A stretch of 64,000 nt of DNA from Chrysaora quinquecirrha (GCA_014526335.1 JACTAT010000177.1:23320-87319); one strand, 5' to 3'. Shown: positions 38,356 through 50,472, counted from the first letter of the stretch. Notes: generated by a model from the sequence alone, not told the origin. A program made the numbers and translations.

Positions 38356-38785
38356 AGGAATAAGAGGAATGAAGAGGAATGAAGAGGAATGAGGAGGAAT
38401 GAGGAGGAATGAGGAGGAATGAAGAGGAATGAAGAGGAATGAAGAGGAATGAAGAGGAATGAGGAGGAATGAAGAGGAATGAAGAGGAATGAAGAGGAAT
38501 GAGGAGGAATGAAGAGGAATGAAGAGGAATGAGGAGGAATGAGGAGGAATGAGGAGGAATGAAGAGGAATGAAGAGGAATTAGGAGGAATGAGGAGGAAT
38601 GAGGAGGAATGAAGAGGAATGAAGAGGAACGGGGATGAATGAAGAGGAACGGGGAGGAATGAAGAGGAATGAGGAGGAATGAAGAGGAATGACGAGGAAT
38701 GAATAGGAATGAAGAGGAATGAGGAGGAATGAGGATGAATGAAGAGGAATGAAGAGGAACGGGAGAGGAACGGGGAGGAATGAAT
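38356..38785. repeat. 10-bp minisatellite GA(A/G)GAGGAAT, left MULE end, copy 1
   Basis: About 40 units of GAAGAGGAAT and GAGGAGGAAT with rare variants (TAGG, AACGGGG). It forms the left subterminal repeat of the MULE. The Ser/Pro/His-rich minus-strand frame through it is an artefact. Confidence 0.95.
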
Positions 38786-38892
38786 TTCAAATCATTGGCA
38801 TCTTCAAATCCTTCTCTTTACTTCCCTTTTCTATTATTTACTATACGTTTTCCGTCATACTGTACAGCTATTGGCAACATTTGCAATAATAG

Positions 38893-39325
38893 GGCTATTT
38901 CTAAAAAGAGGAATAAGAGGAATGAAGAGGAATGAAGAGGAATGAGGAGGAATGAGGAGGAATGAGGAGGAATGAAGAGGAATGAAGAGGAATGAAGAGG
39001 AATGAAGAGGAATGAGGAGGAATGAAGAGGAATGAAGAGGAATGAAGAGGAATGAGGAGGAATGAAGAGGAATGAAGAGGAATGAGGAGGAATGAGGAGG
39101 AATGAGGAGGAATGAAGAGGAATGAAGAGGAATTAGGAGGAATGAGGAGGAATGAGGAGGAATGAGGATGAATGAAGAGGAATGAAGAGGAACGGGAGAG
39201 GAACGGGGAGGAATGAATTTCAAATCATTGGCATCTTCAAATCCTTCTCTTTACTTCCCTTTTCTATTATTTACTATACGTTTTCCGTCATACTGTACAG
39301 CTATTGGCAACATTTGCAATAATAG
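38893..39325. repeat. Tandem duplicate of the left MULE end
   Basis: Repeats 38340-38892 including the tip sequence, the array and the 3' flank (ATTTCAAATCATTGGCATC through GCAATAATAG). The order of GAA/GAG unit variants is the same as in copy 1 for the first 20-odd units. It then lacks about 120 bp of array. The shared variant order indicates a recent segmental duplication. Confidence 0.92.
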
Positions 39326-40160
39326 TGAGGTACGATTTCCTTACATTCGAGAATAAGAAAAATGAGACGACACATTTTACTCAACAGAACTTAACAACAA
39401 CAAGTCAATAAGATTAATACAAAAGATTTCAATGTTGCTGTTGCCATAGGGCAACAATATCCCGGTACATCCAGGTATATTCCAACAAGTAGCTAATAGG
39501 AGTTAATTTAGTACAGCAAAAAACTAAACGCATATTGAAATTTGTGCTACAGTTATGAAATTTTCATGCACTAGGTTGGGAGAGCAAATAGAAAACCGGG
39601 CTGTACCTCCATATAACCGAAAAAACCTCCAGAAACTTATGTCAGATAAACTTATGTTAGCATTGCTGTTGAATGTTTCCCTTTTTATTCAACCGTGATA
39701 CCTGAGCAGTTGGCTGGAATTGAAGGACTTGGAAATGAATTTTTCTTGTACACAAAGCGACCAAAATACTCAAATAAAATGTTACTACAATTTAGATCAG
39801 GTCAGTTCATTTATTGTATGTACGTCCAACATTCTTGTATACTGCCTCTTCTATAAACCAAACCCTTGTTCACAAATTATTTCAGGTGTAATTTTGTTTT
39901 GGTCAGAGAAATCACAGAGTGGATGGCAATCGCAATCTCATTCTTGCATTTGAAAAGCATTTCAATCATTTTCAAATATCACCTCACACCCGCCAAAAAT
40001 TTTTAGGTAGGGAGGATTTTGATTGGGAGGGAGATATTAGTTGGATAATACCTCATAATTATCAATTAGCAAGCAAACAAACAAACAATATAACAAACAA
40101 ACATCCTAGAATAAGATAACATGCAAGAGTAACAAACAGCGACGAAAAGAACAATTAAGA
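39326..40160. other. MULE interior, 3' of the transposase gene
   Basis: AT-rich, with short AAACAAACA runs near 40070-40105. Expected to hold the gene's 3' UTR. No canonical polyadenylation signal could be placed with certainty. Confidence 0.35.
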
Positions 40161-43100
40161 TTACAAAAAAGAGTTCCAGCCAAATTCTAAACGCAGCCTA
40201 TCTAAATGTTCCATTTGTAGCAAAGGTCTGAATTCGTTTGTAACAACAAGCATATTTGGTGTGAATTGTTGGTATCTTTGCTTGATGCAGTCAAGACGCA
40301 AATGGAAATGTACATTTTGTTGTTGATCCGAAATAACTTTCTTTCCCGACTGTGGATGTCTGTACACCCGAAAGTCTTTGTATACGACGATGAGGTCTTC
40401 TGGTAGTCTCGTCGGGGGATTGCTGATCTGGCGTCCACAACCGTAGCAAACGGATACTGTTGTACCATATACCCATTTCAGCTGAAATGACTGCGCTGGA
40501 AACGACTGAATTTGCAGTCTTGGTGGAAGAGCAGCTACCTCAGAGTGAAGTTGCCAAGGTGTTGGTTGCAGTTGGCTGCTTGAAGGGCTATTTTGCATGC
40601 ATTGCTGGACATCGATATTCGGAAAGTCAGGTACTATTTTATCAATTGATGGACGTTTATTTGCAGGCGGGTGCATTTTGTTTATTTGGGCCTGGCCATA
40701 TGTCTCTTGTTCAGGGTCGCTCTGAAGCATGTCTACAAATTCTGTCGGGGCAGCTCGTTTTAAATTCGACTTCTTACGAGAGCTTGGTTTCTTTCCAGCC
40801 GTTTTTGGACCCGAGGCCAACGCCATCTCGGTTATTCTTGGTCCAGCTTTAGACTTTTTGTACCATTCAATAAAATCTTTTAACACACCTTTTTTCTGCG
40901 CCACAGCCAATGTATGCTCACACAACTTAGTTGTTTTATGTAAACATGACCGATCGCAAGATAGAGAGCCCCCTTTGCCAGGAGTAACAGTGTGGACGTT
41001 GTTGGTGGTTCCAGCAACTATATATGAGCCATTGTCGGCACCAGGTTTGGCGACAATTAGGTCTGGTTTAGAAAGAATGGAATTAGCTTTCGTAAATAAA
41101 GACTGCAAGATTGGAAACGGATGGTTGTAATACCACTTTCTAATGCAGAAATGGCAAGTTCATCATTACTGGTTTCGTCAGCTCTTGTTGATGATGTGAT
41201 GTCATTCTCGAGGTCACAATCTGCTGTTTCGATACCACTGCAGATGTCCATTCCTGCGTCTAAGAAATTGTTGATTGCATTTAGACGTTGCTTGTGACTC
41301 ATTCTTTCCCATTTTCGTTGATCTGGCACCAAATGAGAGAACTCTTTACGGACTCTGTAAGGACCTTTGCCAAAGATCGCTCGCTCTTCGTTTCGAAACT
41401 GAGTCTCGACTATTTTTTTAATTTCCGATATGAATTCATGAGGCCGCTTTGCCTCAAAATGCAAGCCATATTTGATAAGAAAGTTACTTGCTTCCGAGTC
41501 ATTATTTGTGTATTGTGCTGGTGGATCGCCAAGGCCGGCTTCAGTTCTCACATTTTGAAGCATTGACTCTTTCATTTCCTCGGCCTGTTAAAGAAGTGAC
41601 ATCTTTTAGAATGATTACTTAAATTATAGTAATTACTTAAATTATAGTCATGCAATAAACAGAAGGAAATGAAAGAAAAGGAATTAGAATGAATAATAGC
41701 AACTATCAGTGAAGTAGCAGCTCATTTTTGGACGTGTTCTTTGTAGAGGCATTATATGCTCACTCTACGAAAAATGTTTGTTCTTCCTAACAGTTCCAGA
41801 TATGACATGTCAATTTTTTATCATTTAAATTTTAATGCATTTCCTCAACGAAGAAGCTCAAAGATACTTTTCGACTGCTTTCCTCGGGATTTTTGCGTTT
41901 TCAGGCAAAGTTGTCCTCTGTATTAAATGTGAAATTACTGCTCCTAATAATGTAAATTGTAATATAGCCATTTGTAATACCTTATACTTTTTAAACCATT
42001 CGAAGAATGACTGCTCGTTGGCTTTCGTTTCTCTTCTTTCCCACGTTGATTTTAGTTTTTCCAGCTTTGAATCGAATTCATCTTCAGAGCTGCAGTCCAC
42101 CAAGCCGTAGTACTTTGTGTTTCCGTCCTGTTTTCCAAATATTTCATCGATAAAAGCATCCTTAACTGGACCAAGCAAACCCCGTTTTGTCAGTTCTCTT
42201 TTTATGTTATCTTTCATGTGAAGAAAACATCGCAGAAATACAGCAAACCGAAAACTCTTTTTCAAACCGTCGATTAATGCCTTCTCGCCGTCTGTTCCAC
42301 ATGCCAGAATTCCTTCAAGGTCTTGATTTTCAGCAAGAAGCGAATGTCCGAAGTGGAAATAGGTCTTCCAATCTTTCTTCTGGTGCATCATCATAGGACC
42401 GATAAATACTGGAGATTTGTTTGTTTGTTTACTGACAAGCCTAAGATTTCGGTACGAAGTGACAGTGAGACTGATGTTTTTTTCAAAGACATTGAAGGTT
42501 GGATCAATACTGTATACAGCGAATTCACGTGGATTGGTGCAGAATTGGGCAACCTGTTTCAATTGCTTGTCACTTGCGAGCACTATGTATAGACTGGGAT
42601 GTATCTTGCATTCACGAATAATAGCCGATTCTTGCGTCTGCTCTTCCTCTCGCTTTGCGCGTTCCAATAGCATCCATAAATCGTCACAGGTTGAGTTTCT
42701 TTGAGCATCCACTGCGAGCGTCCCTTTGGAATCATCCCTTCGTTTTTCATTATACCTCGCGTTATATAAGTCTTTAGGACCTCTTGGCAGTTTGTCTAGC
42801 CGGTCGACATCAAGGACGTCTCCTAAAGAGCAGTATACGTCATCCAGCATTTCCTTCGGCGTCTTATCTTTACTTTTCGCACTCGCTTTGATTTGCTGTA
42901 TTGTGCTCGGCATTGTACGTCGATACGGGATACCATGCTTGAATTGCCATGGGCACGTTCGTAAGTGACCTCGTGTTCTTCTTTCTCAAATATATATTGA
43001 ACAAGTACGTTTTCAACTGACATCCACTGCCATCTACAAATGAATTTATAATAATTTTCAATAAACTCATACTAATACAGTCGAACGAGTTTTCTAAGAT

Positions 43101-43913
43101 TTTGTAAACTTTTTGTCAATTAGGTCGATAGCTGTGTCGTGTCACATGACCAAAAAATACACAAAATTTTATATTATAAGATACAATGCCTGGCCCCCCA
43201 ATTCGACCAATCAGAAAGTGAAATGCACCATTAAAGTCGACTATTAAAGACCGTTGAAATTATGCATTATTCATCTGCATCATCTTTGATTTATAATTTG
43301 AGAAATAGCGAAACAGGGTTTGCCCATTTGCTTGAGTATAGCTTCTTGATTTTGATCGAGGTTAAAAAAAAAAACATAAGTCAGCTAACTCATAACCTAT
43401 GTTTTGGCTTAGAATCGATAACACAACACTCTGTCTAAATAACCTTCAAGCAATACAAAACCTACTCTCTACCTACCCTGTAAAGAGACAATGATCTTTC
43501 GTATGTCAGGATCTGATGCATTCGAGTAATACCGTCTTTTCAGGAAGAACACATTTTCTTTTTTGTAATGATCAACATCGCTGGATTCAATTCTTACTGG
43601 GTTTGCAGAATCGGCTTTTCTGTTCACAAAAAAACAACCTACTGGAGCTCCTATGCGCTTCCATACTCCCATAGAATCACAAGTGATATCGTTTGGTGAT
43701 TTCAATTTGGAACAGTCTACCAAAAAGGTAACATTGTTCGCTACGTTGTATGGAGGCACTGTGCAGAGATATTTCGCGCTATAAGTCTTCAGTAATAGAG
43801 AGACCAAAGCAGTTGCCTCAAACGATCTTGATGTCCACTTGAACACTGGTGTAGCTAGGTCTTCACGATACGGACTCCCAACAGGCTCTATGCTTACTTC
43901 GTTGTCAGCTTTC
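40161..43913 (-). pseudogene. MULE DDE transposase with SWIM zinc finger (3' half of fusion gene)
   Basis: Exons 43913-43473 (N-terminal region), 43033 to about 41868 (DDE core) and 41584-40161 (end of core, SWIM finger, tail). The core shows YSIDPTFNVF, GTDGEKAL and NNDSEASNF, the three acidic positions of MULE transposases, plus LRCFLHMKDNI. The SWIM finger reads SCDRSC...LCEH. The tail has CYGCG and VHFHLRLDC, a likely second zinc site. Three breaks are seen. Near 42945 the frame shifts by one base between AHGNS and KHGIPYRRT. Near 41868 the only good donor (AAAAGTATCT) has the wrong phase for the acceptor at 41585; one G would make AAG|GTATCT. Near 41090-41110 the frame shifts between ALESGITTI and the frame encoding PFPILQSLF. 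Each is explained by one missing base: a decaying copy or assembly indels. Confidence 0.82.
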
Positions 43914-44648
43914 CTGTTAAAAAGAACAAAATTCAGTTGATCATCTTTGTAAAATTTCAACAGTTTCCGTTAAAATGACTGTAATAGCAGGTATTATCAT
44001 CTTCAACCAAACATGCTACATGTTTTAACCCTATTTCACAATTCCCTACAAGCTGTCACGTCAAAACACAGTAATTTATTATATCTAATTTGTTTACATT
44101 AGTTGTAATTTAATAATTTTTTGAACTGTGACGTCATACGTCTTGATGAGGTCATAAATCCGATGATTATCGTGCAAATTTTGATAATTTGTATTTTTCA
44201 GATAGAAAAACATCAGGAATAGGGTTATGTGAAATAGGGTTAATCCTAATCCTACCAGCGGGTGGAATTCTTTGCAAGGCAACAGATAGTAGTTACTAGC
44301 AACAAAACGTAAAGAAATTTCTGGACTTTTATTCGTATTAAGGAAGGTCGATTTTTGACCAACGTCGATAGCATGTTTTGATTATGATGTCATAATGATG
44401 TAATAATAGAAGTTGGAAACGCCCAGTTTACCAACATTACTCCTTATACATTGGCCCATGCCAGTTTTCATTGCTCTAGCTCTACAGTGAAGCAATTTCT
44501 GGAGGGGGTGAAAACACCTCTCCTAGCTATTTGAGAAAAAAAAACCGGCAGGAATAGGTTTGAAGAGAAAAAAATAAAGAGAAGGAAAGAAAAGCAAATA
44601 ATTTCCAGACTTCCGCGGTCCATTTTCGAGAAGCGATATAAAACTTAC

Positions 44649-47600
44649 TTTGCATTTGCATAAACCACTTGAGTTATTTCCAAATCATTGCTGGAGCTTG
44701 ACGATTTTTCCGAGCTATTGCTGCTGCACAAATCAACAGTTGGTTTTATGTCCTCCAAATCAACTGAGATTGGTCCATAACTGTAGAAGTAACCAATGAT
44801 GTTATTATCGAACGGAATGTGGGATTCTTCGTTACACAGTTTTTTGTTAGAATTAGCAAAGTTCAGCTGAGGCTGACTGTTTTTTTTTCTTCAACGTATC
44901 CAAGGCTGATGTTCTTACTTTTTGGTCTTAGATCATCATTACATCACTACACAAATCTTCGATTATTTATTGGCTATTGCATCTCTTAAAAGTTAAAAAA
45001 ATAACAAAAAAGCTATATTTTGAAGCTGTGTGTGGTTGGAAACTGTCCTGTCTTTAACGGAAAGCAAGATACAGCGTGTAATAGCGTAAAAAGTTGATGT
45101 GCAGCCTATTGCCGAGCTGAAAATCAGTCTGCAATTGTTCCTAGAATGTCCTTATTTTTACCATTTCTGAGCCTGGTTGTTCTTATAAAGTTTGTTCTCG
45201 TAAAAAGCTGTGTACTGGCATCAATTAATGGTAATGGAATAAGTATGCATCAATGTTTGTTTCTTACCTGTCACTATAAGTAGAAACTACAGCAAGATAA
45301 GGTGTACAGCTAGGTGCAACTTTTGAGTAATCCAGTCGTCTTGCAATCCATTGATGGAAGCCACTGACAGAATTTGTCTTAACAATTAAACCGTTTCCAT
45401 TACCACCCAAACATTCAACTATGGGATGTGTTTCGAAAGCGTACATGTTTCCATCATGGGCAGCTCCAATGGCGAAAATGTATGCAGCAGCATGGAAAAC
45501 GGCATATTTGGCCTTTCCAGATTCTTTTGCATCATGTTGCATTTGTGTGAGCTCACTCTTCATTTTTACTTGAAATTCATAACTGTAGACTTTCTCGTTA
45601 TCGACCAGTTTCTCTTCGAAACTAAACTTTTGTGACAGTAAATTATTGTCATGAAGGACTTTGGCTGCCTCGTAGACATCACACATTTCTGAGCTTTTTC
45701 GAAATCTATTGAACAAAGTAGGAAAATCGCTAATAGTTTCTTCAACTAAACTGCTTAGCTCTTCGTCGCACGATAAAATTTTTTGTTTAGCTGACATCAA
45801 TTTATCGATAATACCAATGGATAAGAAACCACAGGCATTGGTTCCATCATTCACAGGCAGCAAAGTCTTTGAAAGCTCCTCCAAATTGTTCACGGCAGCT
45901 TTGATTATTTGTTCATCACTGTTTTCGGTTGCTGTTGCTTGTGAGATATTCAGCTGAATAAAGTCTATCTTTGGATTTCCCATATCAACGTTCATTAATT
46001 GATCGATCGTGCATCTTTTGTCAATTTCGTACGTTAGATTTTCATAGACAAGCTGGCGCAAGACTTGATAGAAACCTGCTTGGTGACTCAAGTACTGATC
46101 GGAACAAGAAGGGAACGCCTTCAATCTTAAAAGTTCTAGAAGTAAAGCCTCATAATCTGCGGGGGAGTTGTCATCTGACTGCATCATTATAATGTTATTT
46201 TCAAATGGAAATCTTTGATCCGGATTTATGGTAAGGAATACAGTCATCAGAAGTGCCCATATATCCACAGCCTTGAGCTGCTCCAAGCTTGCTGAACTTA
46301 ACATATTCGATTTATCCAAAATTTCAGGCGCCATGAAGGCAGGACTACCCCTGTTCAAAAACTTTGTGCGAGTATTCCCAATCATTGCCTTCGTTTGACA
46401 TAAATTAGACCTTGCTTCGCCTAGGTCGGCTAGCTTGCAAATTATAGGCTTCTTTCTGTAAATTTCTTCCCAAGCCGATGTTGAATTACAGTAATGCAGA
46501 TTGCTTACCAGAATGTTAGCCGGTTTTATATCCCTATGCACAATATTGTGTTCATGCATGAAAGAAATTCCTGCTATTATATCCCTTGCGATGACATTGC
46601 TGAGCCCAGGGAAAGTACGAAACAAATTTTCAGAGTCAAGATAAATAAGCAGCTCTTTTAGAGAATTTACAGACATATCTCTTTGAAATGGGGAAAAGGA
46701 AAATTCACAATACTCCAACATCACCGCGAGTGGCTGTTCACATACGCCCATGAACTTTACTATGTTAGCACATTCTATACCATCAAGCAATTTTGCCTCT
46801 TTTGCGAATGTTCTACACTCGAGTCTTGACATTGCTTTGTGTAACTTCTTGACAACAACTGTTGCGTCATTGTACCTGCCCTTGATGGCTGTGGCAAAGG
46901 ATCCCTTACCTGCAAAAAATGTTTAACAACTTCTATATGGGCTAAGAAGTAAAAAATAAGAAATAAAAAGTAAGAAGTAAAAAAAGCTAAGAAAGTATTT
47001 CCGTTTTTAAATTCAGCATTCTACTCTACTGATGTTTGTCACCAAAAAATTATGAAAACACTGCTTATTCTCAATTTCTTAAAAGAAACACCTCCGAAAC
47101 TCTGTGTGAAGCTACTTAAAATTCTTTTCCGAAAAATCAAGAAAACTCTTAGGCCCTGTTCATATGACATTTCATATAAGCCCGCTTACCGGGCCAACCC
47201 ACTAAGTGAGACCCGCCTAATCCAGAATTTCCATACAGAATTCAATCCTGTTCATATGAGAAAGCGGGCTGGCCCAGTAAGCGAGAACTTGCTTCAGCAG
47301 TGGCGAGATCTCAGCAAGCGGGCTGAATATTTCTCATATGAACACTCCAACCCACTAACCGGGCTGGCATTGTTTCAACAGCGCATGTGTGAAACCACAA
47401 AAGGGTTTGAAATTGCCGAAATGAATAATTTCCGTCTCGGTAGGCGGGCCAGAATTATCCCACATGTACAGAACTTGAAATTTGTCTCGCTTAGTGGGCT
47501 GTCCCGGTGAGCGGGCTCATATGAACATTACTGACGCACTTGGTCTTAAAGAAAATCATGACGTCATCTCTAGCACAGAAGGTATCTCAGATCCTATTGA

Positions 47601-50112
47601 TAAAGCTGTGACTAAATATTCCAACCATCCCAGCATAAGAAAAATTCGCAGTCTTGCCCGAATTGAAAACAAGTTCCACTTTGGTAAAGTCACTGTTGAA
47701 GAAATGAAAATGGAAATTAGTAGACTCGATCCCAAAAAGTCAACGACTTTCAAAAACATCCCCCCAAAAATTTTAAAAGGTAGCTCTGAGATTTGTGCAG
47801 AGTCATTAAAGACTATCTTTAATGATGGTGTTGAAAGCTTTTTTGTTCCCAGATGAGCTTAAATCTGCAGATGTTACATCACTTCATAAATCTGGGGCCA
47901 AAACTTCCAAGGAAAATTATAGACCTGTAAGTGTGCTTCCAACTGTTTCTAAGATTTTTGAAAGAATTATGGATAGGCAGATAGTAGAATATATAACTCC
48001 ATTTCTATCGATTTTGCTTTGTGGTTTTCGCAAAGGTTTTAATACACAACATGCCTTGACCCGTATGCTTGAAAATTGGAAAGTTAGTTTAGACAATGGG
48101 GAAAACGTTGGTGCAATCTTAATGGACCTCTCCAAAGCGTTCGACTGTATTAAGCATGACCTCCTTCTAGCAAAACTAGACGCTTATGGCTTTAGTCGTG
48201 AAGCTTTATCTCTTATTCATAACTTTCTAGAGGGCAGGCAACAAAGGGTAAAAATCAACGGATCTTTTAGTACGTTTAAAAAACTGAAATTGGGCGTCCC
48301 CCAAGGATCAGTTCTTGGCCCCCTTCTTTTCAACATTTACATAAATGATTTGTTGTTTTCTATTGACAAAACTGATATCTGCAATTATGCAGATGATACA
48401 ACTATTTATGCATGTGGCAAGAACCTAGATAATGTAATAGAGAAGCTGGAAAATGATTCTGATATTATTATTCAATGGTTTGAGGATAATTTTATGAAAT
48501 TAAATACAGATAAATGTCATCTATTGGCTCTAGGGAAAAGTGTCAACCAATTAGTTACTGTAAATATAGGTAGCAATAGCATTGAAAATACAGCTGAGGA
48601 AAAATTATTAGGTGTTACAATCGATGATAAACTTACATTTGAGACACACATCACAAAGTTATGTAAAAAGGCTGGCAATAAACTGTTTGCTCTCTCTCGC
48701 ATGTCTCCCTATATGGACTCGAACAAGTTAAGAGTTTTAATGAGATCCTTTGTAATAAGTCAATTTCAATATTGCCCGTTAGCTTGGATGTTTCATAGCA
48801 GACAAGCAAACAATAAGATCAATAAAATACACGAACGAGCTTTACGAATTGCATACAAGGATTATGAATCAGACTTTGAGACTTTATTAGAAAGAGACAA
48901 ATCTGTGACTATTCATGCTAAGAATCTGCAAACCCTCGCTATAGAAATTTTTAAAACTAGAAACAATTTGAACCCCCCTTTTATGAGAGATATTTTCAGG
49001 CAGCGGGAAATTAGGTTTAACCTAAGAAATGACAATGACTTTCTCTTACCAAGGATAAAAACCGTACATTTTGGCTCTGAAACTGTACGATATAGAGGGC
49101 CTCAACTATGGTATCACCTCCCTGAAGGAATAAAAAATGCTGAATCTTATTTGCAATTTAAGTCAAGAATAAAACAATGGGGCGGTGATGAATGTACTTG
49201 TAGACTCTGCAGACCTTTCGTTCAAAACCTTGGTTATTTATGATTGCGAATTTTAGTTTTACCATTTAATTCTAATCAACATTTTTAAATCTTTTATTGC
49301 ATCATACAATGCTGTTTTTATATGAATTATTTTAGCTCTTTTATTGTATTATACACTGCTGTTTTATATGAATCATCTAAGCTTATTTTAACCATGAATT
49401 TTAGAAATTATCTGGACTCTATATTGTAAGTATATTTTTAACTTTTTAAGATTTTTAACTTAGATTTATAGATTTTTGAGTATTTTATACTTTAAATAGT
49501 TGGCTTTAATTAGCAAAATTAAGTAATTAATTAAGCTATATATATCCAAGCCAACTTTAAAGAAATTGATTATTATATGAACAGGCCCTTCATCCAACAA
49601 ACTTTATCCGTTTATAAAAAGCAATATACTTTTATGCCTTTTTAATCAAATAATCGTAACACAACGAAACTTCTAGTTCTGATCATCTTCATTTCTTTAG
49701 TTCTTATTTGTAACTCCAAAAAAGAATATTTGGTTCATGTCAGTGAGTTTCGGTTGAATAGGAAGGCTTCGTTTTTCGAAAGTCAGGAAACTCACAAGAA
49801 ATTTTTATTGTTATGAAATTGCCAAAACTTTAGGAACTTAAGAATTGGACCCAAACATAAGAAACCATACCACAAGGATTATTTAAATTTATCCGTAAAT
49901 AAATTAATGTGCAGAATCCGTAATAATGCAGAATAAATAATATTGTTTATTAATAAGTATTACATTGGAAGGAAATTAAGACAAATTTACTCACCAATGA
50001 TTTTCATCTCTTCAAATTCAGAGGTTTCGAACCTCTGAAGCTTTTCGTCAAATATGGATCCTTGTTTGGTCGCTGAAGCAGGGATTTTCGGAACAGCTTG
50101 AAATTGGTACAT
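44649..50112 (-). CDS. Protein kinase plus possible papain-like domain (5' half of fusion gene)
   Basis: Exon 1 50112-49995 (ATG, in-frame stop upstream), exon 2 46909-45268, exon 3 44780-44649. Phases 1 and 2 match at the two junctions, and exon 3 joins in phase to the transposase exon at 43913. Kinase residues, numbered from exon 1: glycine loop IGKGSFATAIKG (39-50), lysine in VVVKK (about 60), helix-C glutamate (about 77), HRDIKPAN (164-171), DLG in place of DFG (201-203), APE (233-235), then AVDIWAL. These predict an active Ser/Thr-type kinase. Residues about 395-580 carry NACGFLSIGI and, 135 residues on, FETHPIVECLGGNGNGLI. The Cys-then-His layout recalls papain-fold proteases or deubiquitinases, but this is tentative. 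No frame breaks are seen in this half. If the splice to 43913 is not used, it would be a separate kinase gene. Confidence 0.82.
45150..45212. mobile_element. Right-end fragment of AAGAAC-family MITE in a fusion-gene intron
   Basis: GAGCCTGGTTGTTCTTATAA and GTTCTCGTAAAAAGCTGTG, followed by TA at 45213-45214, match the right end plan of the family. The left end could not be placed. It lies between exons 2 and 3 of the kinase-transposase gene. Confidence 0.5.
47528..49574 (+). mobile_element. 5'-truncated LINE inside the intronic MITE
   Basis: Flanked by 9-bp duplications ATATGAACA at 47519-47527 and 49575-49583, which together restore the right tip of the host MITE. It starts within ORF2 upstream of the RT (no endonuclease domain) and ends without a poly-A tail. 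It lies antisense to the kinase-transposase gene. Confidence 0.8.
47560..49243 (+). pseudogene. Non-LTR reverse transcriptase (ORF2 fragment)
   Basis: An open frame of about 473 codons (to the stop at 49243) contains the RT blocks: DLSKAFDCIKHDLLLAKL, GVPQGSVLGPLLFNIYIND and the catalytic YADDTT. A conserved LINE C-terminus follows (FGSETVRYRGPQLWYHLP) with a terminal C-x-C-x-x-C motif. An upstream piece (47560-47850) in another frame carries DPKKSTTFKNIPPKILK and FNDGVESFF. The two meet at a T-run near 47840 where one base is out of register. The upstream endonuclease is absent. The clade is probably in the CR1/Jockey group but is not decided. It is dead by truncation and frameshift. Confidence 0.9.
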
Positions 50113-50472
50113 TTCGGCAATGCGCTGCGAGCGCTTGCACGAAAGAAATGGTGTGGTTTATTCAAAGCGTTTCATTTCATATATGCCAGCAGGATTAGGG
50201 TTCACTACTTTGGCGCCAACAACCATCCATAGCATGCATATATTAATACATTAATGCTATAATTTATCTGGTTAAGGAGTAATGGCAGCATACAGGATGT
50301 GGTCCTTATATGTTGTTTAAAGATATATCTCACATTTCAATGAAAATCTAAAATAGGGTCAGCTGATGAATTCTCTCTAGCCAAAACGGCAAAACAAAAT
50401 CTAAGGCACAAACGATCAACCTATCAATCAAAGTCATCATCTTATACAAGTTTAAGAGAGCAGAATAAACGC

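Larger units (their letters stand above)
47152..49591. mobile_element. MITE in intron 1, split by a LINE
   Basis: Left tip GGCCCTGTTCATATGA (47152) and right tip ATATGAACAGGCCC (ending about 49588) pair as inverted repeats. The interior 47170-47520 is rich in AGCGGGCT and GGGCCAACCC motifs. The LINE at 47528-49574 interrupts it close to its right tip. Without the LINE the element is about 385 bp. Its own target duplication is unclear. Confidence 0.7.

Noticed and set aside
38176..39223. Long Ser/Pro/His/Leu-rich minus-strand reading frames
   Set aside because: They are translations of the 10-bp minisatellite at the MULE end; the period shifts frame regularly and there is no domain.
40460..41130. 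Plus-strand frames of 130 and 133 codons
   Set aside because: Antisense shadows of the SWIM/tail exon of the transposase gene.
41120..41160. A 30-nt GTAATG...TTTCTGCATTAG stretch as an intron rescuing the transposase frame
   Set aside because: It has GT-AG ends but is too short for normal splicing; one missing base is simpler and fits the other two breaks.
41860..41870. GTATCTTT at the transposase exon end as a U12-type donor
   Set aside because: It resembles the U12 donor, but the branch-like TTCTTTAAC sits directly on the AG and the phase still fails.
47052..47510. 152-codon plus-strand frame before the LINE
   Set aside because: It runs through the MITE and has no match to LINE or host domains.
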